A stretch of 54,953 bases of DNA from Firmicutes bacterium UBA5010 (GTDB lineage Bacteria; Bacillota; Clostridia; Tissierellales; Sedimentibacteraceae). Shown here one piece after another: positions 42,806 through 50,972 of the stretch. The notes under the pieces are model-generated. The model did not search any database, was not told the origin of the DNA, and saw nothing but the letters and a program-made list of their open reading frames with translations. The DNA lies in NCBI GenBank assembly GCA_002396645.1, contig DGYI01000037.1, forward strand, positions 1 through 54,953, read 5' to 3'. The stretch's first letter is position 1. Each line of letters opens with the position of its first letter. The translations under genes and the position numbers were made by a program.

Positions 42806-45328
42806 TTACCTTCTGAGCAGCTTTTTTACAAGCTTCACAAGCTCATACCAGAACACGGCTACTGCTGCAATCCCAACGGCTTTCAAAAGCATGGGTACAG
42901 ACAGCGGTGCCAGCTTCAAGAATGCATTCAGCGGAGAGTAAAGGATAATGCCCAGCATCGCAAGTGTTCCGAAGTTCACGGCCCACATTACCTTGTCTTT
43001 TGCAAGACGAATGATAGATTGCAGGGCGAAGTCATGATCAGAGCTGTTCACCTGCACCAAGAATAAGTTGGAAATCATAATAATGGAAAGCCCTATGGTG
43101 CGGGCAACCGATGCATTGTCTGCATTGCCGGAGAGCGTCACATAGTAAGCACCAAAGGATGCGGCAAAGATGACAAGACCCTGCAACACGCTTTTCGCCA
43201 GAATGTGCGCAGTCAAAAGCTTTTCCTTGGGGTCACGAGGTTTTCGTTCCATAATATCTGTTTCGGCAGGCTGGCGCTCCAGCACAATGGAGCAGGTGGG
43301 GTCAATCAGCAGCTCCAAAAGCACAACGTGCAGCGGCAGCAAAAGCAGTGCTGTCGGCGCAATGCCGAGGATAGGTGCAAGCAGGGAGGCAAATGCAATA
43401 GGGATGTGAATGGTGAACACATAGCCCACTGCCTTGCGGATATTATCATAAATTCGCCTGCCATCCTTGACTGTTTCCACAATGGTGGTAAAGTTGTCGT
43501 CCATTAAAATAAGGTCGGCGGCCTCACGAGATACCTCACTGCCACGCTTGCCCATTGCAATGCCGATGTCTGCATATTTTAGAGCAGGTGCATCATTAAC
43601 ACCGTCACCGGTCATAGCAACAATCTCGCCGTTGTCCTTAAACGCTTTCACAATGCGCATTTTATGTTCAGGAATAACACGGGAGAAAATGCTGACATCC
43701 TTAACCCTTTCACGCAGTTGCACGTCAGTCATTTCGTTTAGCATATCGCCTGTGATGATATGGTCACTGTTTGGCATACCAATTTTCTTTGCAATAGAGG
43801 ATGCGGTAATTCCGTTGTCGCCTGTAATCATAACAACACGAATACCCGCCCTATTGCATACCGCAATGTCTGCTTTTACGCTTTCACGTGGGGGATCTGC
43901 AAGCCCGATGAGTCCGCAAAGCGTCAAACGACAATCGATGATTTGTGCTGGAATTTCCGATTCGCTCTGAGGGCTTGCAGTGGCAACCGCAATGACTCGC
44001 AAGCCTTGTTTCGACATTTCGGTAATTTTATGCTCCGCTACTTCTTTGTCGTTCTCCGTCAGCTCACAGATGGTCAAAATACGCTCTGGTGAACCTTTTG
44101 CGGCAATAACAATGCTGCCGTTTCTTCTCCATATATGTCCCATCATTTTCAGTTCATTGGTAAAAGCATATTCGCTAATTAGTTCGCCGCCAAAGAGATG
44201 TTCTTTGGAGATGCCAAGCCCATCACAATGTTTAAGCATTGCTTTTTCCATTGGGTCATAGGCGTCAGTTTCGCAGCCAAGCCCCATCACTTCACACAAG
44301 TTATGGGTGTCGCCATCAGCCGCCCAAGTGTCCTGCACAGTCATCTGGTTCATAGTGATGGTACCGGTTTTGTCTACGCAAAGTACCGATACAGCACCCA
44401 GCGTTTCAACGGACGGAAGCTTGCGTACAAGTGAGTTTTTCTTAGCAAGCCGCCACGCACCCATAGAAAGGAACACGGTAAGAATCACCGGAAACTCCTC
44501 GGGTATCATTGCCATCGCAAGGGTAATACCAGATAGAATACTCTCAATGAGTCGGTCTCCAAAGCCATGGTCTGGTATGTTAAACCAAGTGAACACACCC
44601 ACAAGGGCAAACAAAACGGCCGCTATTCCAGCGCATAGCTTAACAAGGCTGCCTGTCTGCTTTTGAAGCGGAGTATCCTCATCGGGTGCTGCGGCAACAT
44701 TTGCACCGATTTTACCGTATTCGGTAGCTCCGCCGATTTTGTCAACCAGCACTGTTGCTGTTCCTTGTGTGACCAAAGTTCCTGCATAACAGTAATCCTT
44801 CCGCCAATAGTCAGAAATGGGCTCTGCACTTTCGGTTGGAATTTTCCACACACCTTCTGCTTCGCCTGTTAAGGAGGACTCATCCACGCACAGGTCATTA
44901 CATTTTAGCACAATACCATCAGCAGGAATTTTGACTCCCTCATAAATCATCATTAAGTCGCCAGGAACAAGATCGCAGCTTGCAATTGTCTGCTCCTTGC
45001 CGTCACGAATGACTGTGACATGTGGGGCAGACAAATCCTTGAGAGCGTTCAAGGTTTTATCTGTTTTCCATTCTTGGATGACATCAATGCTGATAATGCC
45101 CACTACAAAAATGAGCATAATCGCACCATCTCTGGGTTCACCCAGAATAAAATAGATGATTGCAGCAACAATCAGCAGCAAAAACATCGGCTCACAGATA
45201 ATGTGCAGAACTTTTCTTAGAAAGCTCTCTTTCTTCTGTGAGGTCAATTCATTTTTGCCATATTGTTCCTGCAATCGTTTTGCTTCGGCGGCGGCTAGGC
45301 CTGCCATGTTCAGTTTGTTGCTTGTCAT
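42806..45328 (-). CDS. Calcium-type P2 cation-transporting ATPase
   Basis: 840 residues from ATG 45328. Pumps cations across the membrane, probably Ca2+ or Mn2+ outward. Visible: N-terminal cation ATPase domain, actuator loop SLTGEAEGVWK, membrane motif PEEFPVILTVFLS, phosphorylation site CVDKTGTITMNQM (about 316), GDNGITASSIAKK, TGDGVNDAPALKYADIGIAMG, and the C-terminal membrane bundle. The PEEFP motif and length fit the PMCA/SERCA-like bacterial group. GGAGGT lies 8 bases before the ATG. A structured leader precedes it. Confidence 0.93.
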   Translation of the reverse strand: MTSNKLNMAGLAAAEAKRLQEQYGKNELTSQKKESFLRKVLHIICEPMFLLLIVAAIIYFILGEPRDGAIMLIFVVGIISIDVIQEWKTDKTLNALKDLSAPHVTVIRDGKEQTIASCDLVPGDLMMIYEGVKIPADGIVLKCNDLCVDESSLTGEAEGVWKIPTESAEPISDYWRKDYCYAGTLVTQGTATVLVDKIGGATEYGKIGANVAAAPDEDTPLQKQTGSLVKLCAGIAAVLFALVGVFTWFNIPDHGFGDRLIESILSGITLAMAMIPEEFPVILTVFLSMGAWRLAKKNSLVRKLPSVETLGAVSVLCVDKTGTITMNQMTVQDTWAADGDTHNLCEVMGLGCETDAYDPMEKAMLKHCDGLGISKEHLFGGELISEYAFTNELKMMGHIWRRNGSIVIAAKGSPERILTICELTENDKEVAEHKITEMSKQGLRVIAVATASPQSESEIPAQIIDCRLTLCGLIGLADPPRESVKADIAVCNRAGIRVVMITGDNGITASSIAKKIGMPNSDHIITGDMLNEMTDVQLRERVKDVSIFSRVIPEHKMRIVKAFKDNGEIVAMTGDGVNDAPALKYADIGIAMGKRGSEVSREAADLILMDDNFTTIVETVKDGRRIYDNIRKAVGYVFTIHIPIAFASLLAPILGIAPTALLLLPLHVVLLELLIDPTCSIVLERQPAETDIMERKPRDPKEKLLTAHILAKSVLQGLVIFAASFGAYYVTLSGNADNASVARTIGLSIIMISNLFLVQVNSSDHDFALQSIIRLAKDKVMWAVNFGTLAMLGIILYSPLNAFLKLAPLSVPMLLKAVGIAAVAVFWYELVKLVKKLLRR

Positions 45329-45414
45329 AAAAGTTACCTCCGTTTTAGCCTTTCGGCAGTCGTTTGATAGCTCTATGGCACTCCATTTTCGTGGTCGTTG
45401 TTCCATTTGGGTAT

Positions 45415-45594
45415 AAAAATAGCACACCTATGGAACATACTACTGTCCCACAGATGTGCGCATTATGCAATCTGCTGCCACTCGTTGGGTGGCCCGGCCC
45501 CATGACCTCTTATAAAAAAGGTTCATCGCCTGCTCAGTTTGTACTGTTGATCTCGCATTCCAAGTAAAGAATGTAATGCAGTGCAAAGAGGTTA
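45415..45594 (-). ncRNA. Structured leader, possible metal riboswitch, ending in a terminator
   Basis: On the - strand, downstream of a perfect promoter, hairpins form: ATGAACCT with AGAGGTCAT (near 45492-45516), GCCAC with GTGGC (near 45478-45495), then GCACATCTGTGG (45459-45448) with CCATAGGTGTGC (45433-45422) followed by TATTTTTA. The last is an intrinsic terminator that also includes a GGGACAG stretch. The arrangement before a cation ATPase, plus CAGGCGATGA and GGGACAG blocks, recalls the NiCo (czcD) riboswitch, but I cannot confirm the consensus. Confidence 0.5.
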
Positions 45595-45600
45595 CTAAAT

Positions 45601-45629
45601 ATTATATGCGGCTGTAATGTAATTGTCAA
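45601..45629 (-). promoter_or_regulatory. Promoter of the P-ATPase leader
   Basis: On the - strand exact TTGACA (45629-45624), 17-base spacer, exact TATAAT (45606-45601). The ATG is about 266 bases downstream, leaving room for a long leader. Confidence 0.85.
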
Positions 45630-45763
45630 CTAAAATATGATAATTTCCCATTTCTTGAAAAAGGGGGGCTTTGTTTGAAAATTAAAATCCGTTCACCGTC
45701 CTTATGCAAGTATTGACTGGACTATATTGGGGATGTAGAAAACTAAGCGTTAATCTGGAACAT

Positions 45764-45786
45764 CACATAAAGAAGATGTGTTTTTT
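45764..45786 (+). terminator. Leader hairpin before the VirB6-like gene
   Basis: CACAT (45764-45768) pairs with ATGTG (45776-45780), then six T, then GTTGCGAAAAGAGG. The stem is short, but the position and following bases match the other leader hairpins of the element. Confidence 0.5.
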
Positions 45787-45841
45787 GTTGCGAAAAGAGG
45801 TGATAAAAATATTTATCTGGGATTTTCTCTTAGGGGATGTA

Positions 45842-46711
45842 ATGGATCAAATCATTAATTGGTTTTATGGTCAGCTTGTAGGTTTTCTTGCTGATTTCTT
45901 TGCCCAGATGGGAAATATGGGAGTAGAACTTTTTGAGATGAGCTGGGTACAATCAATCGTTTTGTTCTTCTCTTACCTTGCTTGGTCACTCTATGGAACA
46001 GGACTTGTAGTGTCCTGCTTTGAAACGGGAATTGAGTATCAATATGGTAGGGGCAACATGAAAGATGCAGCCTTAAATGCAATTAAGGGATTTATGGCAG
46101 TTAGTCTCTTCACTACAGTGCCTATCGAATTGTATAAGCTCTCTGTTAATTTACAGGGAAGTTTAACAGCAGGTATAACAGGCTATGGAAGCGGAATCGG
46201 TGAACTTGCAACCTCTATTATTGGAGAATTGAATAATGTAGGAGATGTTGCGAATGTGGGTAGCTCAGGAATATTCGGTGGAATTTCTATGATAACGAGT
46301 CCATTTATGGCTCTATTTATTATTATCTTAATGGGTTATGCAGTGATTAAAGTGTTTTTTGCAAATCTAAAAAGGGGAGGAATTTTACTTATACAAATAG
46401 CAGTTGGGAGTCTGTATATGTTTTCTGTTCCTCGTGGTTATATTGATGGCTTTATTCAGTGGTGCAAACAGATAATCGGATTGTGTCTTACCACATTTCT
46501 TCAGGCAACTATATTAACTGCAGGACTTATGGTAGTAAAAGATCATGCACTGCTCGGATTAGGATTAATGCTATCAGCAGGAGAAGTACCAAGGATTGCT
46601 GGTGCATTTGGACTTGATACATCAACTCGTGCCAATGTAATGAGTGCAGTTTATACAGCACAGGCAGCTGTAAATACAACTAAAACTATAGTACAAGCAG
46701 TACCAAAATAA
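45842..46711 (+). CDS. VirB6/TrbL-like conjugation membrane protein
   Basis: 289 residues with about six hydrophobic segments (for example SIVLFFSYLAWSLYGTGLVV, FMALFIIILMGYAVIKVFF, QIAVGSLYMFSV, FLQATILTAGLMV), typical of the polytopic channel protein of type IV secretion systems. The C-terminus ends in a soluble TRANVMSAVYTAQAAVNTTK helix. I chose ATG 45842 (MDQIINWFYG) with AGGGG 5-6 bases upstream. A longer reading from GTG 45800 (VIKIFIWDFLLGDVMDQ) follows the AAGAGGTGATA element and is possible. Separated from the VirB2-like gene by the foreign cassette. Confidence 0.8.
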   Translation: MDQIINWFYGQLVGFLADFFAQMGNMGVELFEMSWVQSIVLFFSYLAWSLYGTGLVVSCFETGIEYQYGRGNMKDAALNAIKGFMAVSLFTTVPIELYKLSVNLQGSLTAGITGYGSGIGELATSIIGELNNVGDVANVGSSGIFGGISMITSPFMALFIIILMGYAVIKVFFANLKRGGILLIQIAVGSLYMFSVPRGYIDGFIQWCKQIIGLCLTTFLQATILTAGLMVVKDHALLGLGLMLSAGEVPRIAGAFGLDTSTRANVMSAVYTAQAAVNTTKTIVQAVPK

Positions 46712-46731
46712 AAATAGAAAGAGAGGATTTA

Positions 46732-47088
46732 ATGAAACTAATATATGTTGCATCTCCCTATAAAGGAGATATAAAAAAGAATATAGAATATGCGAAACAG
46801 GCTTGCCGATATGTATTAAACGAAGGCAATGCCTTTTTTTGTCCCCATCTTCTCTACCCCCAGATTTTAGATGATAATAATCCAGAAGAAAGAAGATTGG
46901 GAATCAATATAGGAAAAGAGTTTTTATCAAAATGCGATGAGCTATGGGTATTTGGTGAACATATTTCTCAAGGGATGTTTGAAGAAATTGAATATGCTAG
47001 AGGGATAGGCATTCCTATAAAAAGAATTATGAAACTAGATATTGAAATAAAAGAAGAGGCTCTATTTTGTATGAGGATGGATAGATGA
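46732..47088 (+). CDS. DUF4406 protein (nucleoside deoxyribosyltransferase-like)
   Basis: 118 residues. YVASPYKGDIKKNIEYAKQACR and GEHISQGMFEEIEYARGIGIP match the DUF4406 / nucleoside 2-deoxyribosyltransferase-like fold, with the catalytic-type Glu in the last helix. It may act on modified nucleosides or nucleotides. Its end overlaps the cytosine methylase start by 4 bases (ATGA). AAGAGAGGATTTA precedes the ATG. Common in phages and conjugative elements. Confidence 0.85.
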   Translation: MKLIYVASPYKGDIKKNIEYAKQACRYVLNEGNAFFCPHLLYPQILDDNNPEERRLGINIGKEFLSKCDELWVFGEHISQGMFEEIEYARGIGIPIKRIMKLDIEIKEEALFCMRMDR

Positions 47089-47747
47089 TTACCTTGGGGA
47101 GTCTTTTCGATGGGATTGGAGGATTTCCCCTTGCAGCTATTCATAATGGAATTACTCCTATATGGGCAAGCGAAATTGAATCCTTTCCCATTGAGGTGAC
47201 TAAAATGCGATTCCCTGATATGCTCCATGTTGGTGATATTACAAAATTAAAAGGAGAAGATCTACCCCCTGTTGATATCATTACAGGTGGTTCACCATGC
47301 CAAGATTTGTCTGTTGCAGGTGCAAGGGCAGGGTTTGCTGGTGAACGTTCAGGATTATTTATGGAGCAGATAAGAATAACAAAGGAAATGAGGTGGACAG
47401 ATGCAAGAAGAGGAAAGGCAAATCACCTTATCAGACCTCGATACTTCGTTTGGGAAAATGTCCCCGGAGCATTCTCAAGTACAAACGGAGAAGACTTCCA
47501 TGCGGTCCTTGAAGAAACCACAAGAATTGCAGACAGCAGCGTATCTATACCTAGACCTCCGGGAGGGATATGGAAATCTGTTGGGTGCATATTGGGATAT
47601 GAATTCACCATTGCTTGGAGAGTTCTCGATGCTCAATACTGGGGTGTCCCCCAAAGACGTAAAAGAATCTTTCTTGTCGCAGATTTTGGAGGACACACCG
47701 CACCCAAAATATTATTTGAGCAAGACAGCTTGTTTGGGAATACTTAG
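47085..47747 (+). CDS. DNA cytosine-C5 methyltransferase, N-terminal subunit (motifs I-VIII)
   Basis: 220 residues. Motifs in order: I SLFDGIGGFPLAA (about 4-16), IV GGSPCQDLSVAGAR with catalytic Cys (about 68-81), VI ENVPGAF (about 123-129), VIII WGVPQRRKRIFLVA (about 184-197). The recognition domain and motifs IX-X are absent; the frame stops at TAG 47745-47747. They are found in the other frame in the ORF 47401-48822, which overlaps it by 347 bases. Two-subunit cytosine methylases with overlapping genes are known (M.AquI; M.EcoHK31I). It probably protects the element from restriction. Confidence 0.85.
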   Translation: MITLGSLFDGIGGFPLAAIHNGITPIWASEIESFPIEVTKMRFPDMLHVGDITKLKGEDLPPVDIITGGSPCQDLSVAGARAGFAGERSGLFMEQIRITKEMRWTDARRGKANHLIRPRYFVWENVPGAFSSTNGEDFHAVLEETTRIADSSVSIPRPPGGIWKSVGCILGYEFTIAWRVLDAQYWGVPQRRKRIFLVADFGGHTAPKILFEQDSLFGNT

Positions 47748-48822
47748 AAGAGCTAGAGCAAGAGGAAAGGAACTGCCTAAACAATTAAAAATAGCTTTAG
47801 AAATTCAAGGAGAAGCTGAAGTAGCAGAAGAAGATTCTAATGATAATATGATTACCGAATATAAAGCATATCATATCAATCAACGAAATGAGGGTATTGA
47901 CTTAAATGGAATTTCAGGAGCCTTGATGGCAACGCAAAATATGCAGATGCAGACATTTGTCACAGAACCTATGATATGTTTAAATGATCAGGGTGGCGAC
48001 CGAATGGATATAACAGAGAATATTACGTCAACACTTCGAGCCAGTATGGGAGGAAATCAACCTATAGTCATGGCAACTCAGCAAGGTGGTGCAGAAATAT
48101 GCTTTGACCTTTGTCCTACTATTACTTCAGCAGCAGGAACAAGTGGCAATAATCAACCTGTTCTATTTGATAATCATGCAAAGGACTGTAGATATAACGG
48201 TCCGCTTAATGTAGCACCAACCATATCAGCCACCTATGGAACAGGGGGAAATAATGTACCATTAGTGTCAAAACCAATTGATTCAGACAGTTATTGTATT
48301 GCAGGAAATACCATTGATAGACAAGATCATAATGGTGGAAATGGATGTGGATTTCAAGAGAATATCAGTTATACTCTTACTACCAGCGATATTCATGCTG
48401 TTTGCTCTCTACCTAAAACTTATCAAGATACAGTAGGAGCATTATGTGTAGGAGATGAAAAAGGCAATGGAAATCAATACGTTAGTCAAGATAAATGTAT
48501 TGTCGATTGTGAAAAAATGATGTTTGGACAATCTGAGTTTTCCAATTATAAAGAAGGCTGTGCAACACTCAGGGCAGAGGGTGGAGATAATGGAGGAGGA
48601 AGTGAAAATCTTGTAACTACTAAGAATCTTGTACGCAGACTAACACCATTGGAATGTGAAAGACTTCAAGGATTTCCTGATGGATGGACTAAAATTCAAA
48701 AATCATCAGATAGTGCAAGATATAAGGCGCTTGGTAATAGTGTAGCAATCCCATGTGTAGATTTTATTATGCAAGGGATTGCTTATTATTTAAGAAAATT
48801 TAAGGAAGAAGCGGAGGAATAA
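47401..48822 (+). CDS. DNA cytosine-C5 methyltransferase, C-terminal part (motifs IX-X), overlapping gene
   Basis: 473 residues. ATG 47401 has GAGGTGG (47390-47396) 4 bases upstream, inside the first subunit's gene. Residues 1-115 are encoded in the +1 frame over the end of the catalytic subunit and then run into PKYYLSKTACLGILRRARAR, a segment that recurs in phage and element methylase partners. The middle (about 155-370) repeats a 'N.S.TL.A..GTGGNN.P.V' pattern four or five times. The end holds motif IX (LTPLECERLQGFPDGW, about 415) and motif X (RYKALGNSVAIPCVDFI, about 440). It should complete the first subunit as a two-chain enzyme. A frameshifted single gene is the alternative. Confidence 0.75.
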   Translation: MQEEERQITLSDLDTSFGKMSPEHSQVQTEKTSMRSLKKPQELQTAAYLYLDLREGYGNLLGAYWDMNSPLLGEFSMLNTGVSPKDVKESFLSQILEDTPHPKYYLSKTACLGILRRARARGKELPKQLKIALEIQGEAEVAEEDSNDNMITEYKAYHINQRNEGIDLNGISGALMATQNMQMQTFVTEPMICLNDQGGDRMDITENITSTLRASMGGNQPIVMATQQGGAEICFDLCPTITSAAGTSGNNQPVLFDNHAKDCRYNGPLNVAPTISATYGTGGNNVPLVSKPIDSDSYCIAGNTIDRQDHNGGNGCGFQENISYTLTTSDIHAVCSLPKTYQDTVGALCVGDEKGNGNQYVSQDKCIVDCEKMMFGQSEFSNYKEGCATLRAEGGDNGGGSENLVTTKNLVRRLTPLECERLQGFPDGWTKIQKSSDSARYKALGNSVAIPCVDFIMQGIAYYLRKFKEEAEE

Positions 48823-48825
48823 ACA

Positions 48826-49083
48826 GTGTATATTTACCCTGACAATTTAAAGGCCAAAGCAACATTATGGCTGTGGGAATTAAAAGATATTGGAATCATA
48901 GGAGTTGGACTTCTTATTTCTGTATTTGCCATAGCACAGCTTGGATCTATGCCACCTATTGTAATAACAGCAGTATATACCTTTTTAACGATACAATTTG
49001 AAGACACAAGTATACTAAATTTTATTCGATATGCCTGTGCCTTTTTTCTTTTAAAGCAACAGATATTTGAATGGAGGTTATAA
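48826..49083 (+). CDS. PrgI/VirB3-like small membrane protein
   Basis: 85 residues with two hydrophobic segments (GIIGVGLLISVFAIAQL, PPIVITAVYTFLTIQF) and a basic/aromatic tail. PrgI-type proteins stand just before VirB4 in Gram-positive conjugation operons and act like VirB3. Start is GTG 48826, with GGAGGA 6 bases upstream. Name from size, layout and context. Confidence 0.65.
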   Translation: MYIYPDNLKAKATLWLWELKDIGIIGVGLLISVFAIAQLGSMPPIVITAVYTFLTIQFEDTSILNFIRYACAFFLLKQQIFEWRL

Positions 49084-49085
49084 TA

Positions 49086-49676
49086 TTGAGAAGAAAACAG
49101 AAACAAAAGGAAAGGCAAAAGCAATCTACTAGAGAGCTGATTGGTATTGATGAAATTACAGATTACAGTCTTAAGACCCCATATGGAGAGCTAGTGTATT
49201 TTATTATTCATCCAACCAATATATCTGTACTATCTGAATCAAGTGTAAGTGCAAGGATCTATGCACTTATGACAGTATTAAAGGGAATTGCTGAAATTGA
49301 AATGCTATGTCTTAATTCAAAAGAAAACTTTGATGATAATAAGCAGTATTTAAAAAGAAGAATGGATACAGAACAAAACCATGTTATCCGAAAACTCCTA
49401 AAGCAAGACAGTACCAATCTTGATAGGATGCAGGTTCAGATGGCTACAGCTCGTGAGTTTCTAATTATTATTAGGCTTAAGCATGAGAAGGAATCGGATG
49501 TAATGCCTTATCTTTCAAGGATTGAAAAAAGTTTAAAAGACCAAGGATTTACTACTAGAAGAGCTGATAATGTTGATATTAAAAGATTTCTTGGTGTCTA
49601 TTATGAGCAGAATGTAACAACGGAAAGGTATGAAGATTATGATGGAGAGAGGTGGGTGGTACTCGGAGATGTGTAA
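49086..49676 (+). CDS. Conjugation-associated protein before VirB4 (unknown family)
   Basis: 196 residues, soluble, with a basic N-terminus (LRRKQKQKERQKQSTRELIG). The mid part HPTNISVLSESSVSARIYALMTVLKGIAEIEMLCLNSKENF resembles the N-terminal region of VirB4/TraE-type proteins, so it may be a detached accessory domain of VirB4. Start is TTG 49086, 8 bases after GGAGG (49073-49077); the ATG at 49071 overlaps this site and lies in the previous gene. The VirB4 gene is now 3 kb away because of the inserted cassette. Confidence 0.6.
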   Translation: MRRKQKQKERQKQSTRELIGIDEITDYSLKTPYGELVYFIIHPTNISVLSESSVSARIYALMTVLKGIAEIEMLCLNSKENFDDNKQYLKRRMDTEQNHVIRKLLKQDSTNLDRMQVQMATAREFLIIIRLKHEKESDVMPYLSRIEKSLKDQGFTTRRADNVDIKRFLGVYYEQNVTTERYEDYDGERWVVLGDV

Positions 49677-49714
49677 AAATTAATATATTGTAAGTTTATT
49701 TGATAGAGTGTAAG

Positions 49715-49723
49715 TGATATAAT
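49715..49723 (+). promoter_or_regulatory. Extended -10 promoter of the small cassette
   Basis: TGATATAAT fits an extended -10 box (TGnTATAAT). No good -35 is at the right distance. It starts a separate unit between the PrgI-type and VirB4 genes. Confidence 0.45.
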
Positions 49724-49786
49724 ATGTATAATTAAAAATTCGTTAAATAGTTAAAAAAAGTGTTTCTACTAAGTGAGGTGTTAGGT

Positions 49787-49990
49787 ATGGGAAATGAAAT
49801 AATATGTTATTGCTCCAATGTTAGTAGGGGAAAAATATTAGAAGCTATAGCAAATGGAGCAAAATCCATACAAGATATTAGAAATATGACAGGTGCTTGC
49901 ACTTTGGGTAAATGTAAAGAATTAAGTCCAACAAAGAAATGCTGTTCTGCCAATATTATTAAGATTCTTAATGAGAATACGATAGTATGA
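49787..49990 (+). CDS. BFD-like [2Fe-2S] protein
   Basis: 67 residues. MGNEIICYCSNVSRGKILEA, then CTLGKC and KKCC give the four-cysteine pattern of BFD-like iron-sulfur domains. It resembles the C-terminal domain of the CopZ-like protein at 16164-16643. ATG 49787 is preceded by GTGAGGTGTTAGGT. Cys-rich redox or metal-handling role likely; partner unknown. Confidence 0.75.
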   Translation: MGNEIICYCSNVSRGKILEAIANGAKSIQDIRNMTGACTLGKCKELSPTKKCCSANIIKILNENTIV

Positions 49991-50065
49991 GCATAAAAGG
50001 AAGTGAAAGATTCCAAAAACAGAACAGATATTTAAACATAAAAGTAGGAATTTGTGGAGGGTTTT

Positions 50066-50779
50066 ATGAAAGAAATAAAAAAGTATGCTGACCAATGGGA
50101 TGTGAGTGCACAATACTTTTATGATAAAGGTGATTATTCATGGATGGCACAGAAATTAACTGACTATAGTACTGTAGTAGAATTAGGATGTGGAACTGGC
50201 TATAGTACATTGGCTCTAGCTGAGAAAGGATTTAAAGTGTTAGCAGTTGATAAAAATACTGCTTGTCTTTCAAAAGCAAAAGAACTGCTTGGTAGCAAAG
50301 GAATAACTGACAGTCAAGTTATTTTTATTGAGGGAGATATTACCGATGAAGATTTCAGAAAAAACTTAATTGCATTATATAAATTTGATGTGGTTATTTG
50401 CTGGAATGTTGGTTCATATTGGGGCAAAGAAATGGTACAGTATTATGTGCCGCATATGCTTAGGTATGGATTGAACATACAACAGATTCGGGAAAACCCA
50501 GAATCTTCCTATTCTGAACTAATTATTTGGGAAGTATGTAGATTGGCAAAATCTATGAATGTTTCTGCCCATATTGTTGATCGCAATGCAGAGATTATTA
50601 ATGAAAAAAATGACCCATATTATTATATGTTAAAGAATGAATTTGAATATTCGGAAATTATGTACGATAATCTAATTGCTAATTCTATATCAGATGGTGG
50701 ACGTGTTCTGACGACTAATGGAACTGTGAATAGAAGCAATAAGATAGATATCGTTTTTGTTTCGATACTTATGAGATAG
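50066..50779 (+). CDS. SAM-dependent methyltransferase (class I)
   Basis: 237 residues. Motif I VVELGCGTGYSTLALAEKG (about 34-52) with acidic VDKNTACLSKAK following, and DVVICWNVGSYWG as motif IV region. Substrate unknown, possibly small molecule. ATG 50066 follows GTGGAGGG; the longer GTG start at 50054 overlaps this site. It lies in the small cassette between conjugation genes. Confidence 0.85.
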   Translation: MKEIKKYADQWDVSAQYFYDKGDYSWMAQKLTDYSTVVELGCGTGYSTLALAEKGFKVLAVDKNTACLSKAKELLGSKGITDSQVIFIEGDITDEDFRKNLIALYKFDVVICWNVGSYWGKEMVQYYVPHMLRYGLNIQQIRENPESSYSELIIWEVCRLAKSMNVSAHIVDRNAEIINEKNDPYYYMLKNEFEYSEIMYDNLIANSISDGGRVLTTNGTVNRSNKIDIVFVSILMR

Positions 50780-50972
50780 GAAACGGATAATCTGTTTTCG
50801 TACAGATTTCCTGTAGAAATGTGAGTTTTGAATCAATTGATTGGATGGTAAAATAGTCGGCAAATTCCAATTTACATGGGATTATGAATTTCTCATTTTA
50901 TATATAAGGTTAATATGCAATTAAAAGTAACAGACGAATCAAAAATTGCGTGAAAGTAGGTTAAGGGATGAA

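Larger units (their letters stand above)
37856..45660 (-). mobile_element. Foreign cargo cassette inside the conjugation operon
   Basis: All genes in this stretch are on the - strand, while the flanking transfer genes run +. G+C is clearly higher (around half in the ABC genes against about one third outside). The flanks hold parts of an otherwise regular gene order VirB2-like then VirB6-like. No transposase is visible. The cassette is itself a composite: junction debris at 42337-42480 separates the MarR/ABC half from the P-ATPase half. Boundaries are approximate. Confidence 0.65.
42429..45724 (+). repeat. Diverged direct repeat flanking the P-ATPase unit (42429-42476 and 45676-45724)
   Basis: Both copies carry AAAAT[T/C]CG[C/T]TCACC, then a CCTT..CAAG block and CTGGACTATATTG or TGACTGGACTATATTG, roughly 75-80% alike by eye. 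They bracket the P-ATPase and the broken methyltransferase, in the same orientation. They could mark the ends of the inserted segment or two copies of one gene start. Confidence 0.5.

Noticed and set aside
38823..45567. Many + strand ORFs opposite the ABC and P-ATPase genes
   Set aside because: They are antisense shadows in G+C-richer sequence; none has a family motif or good start.
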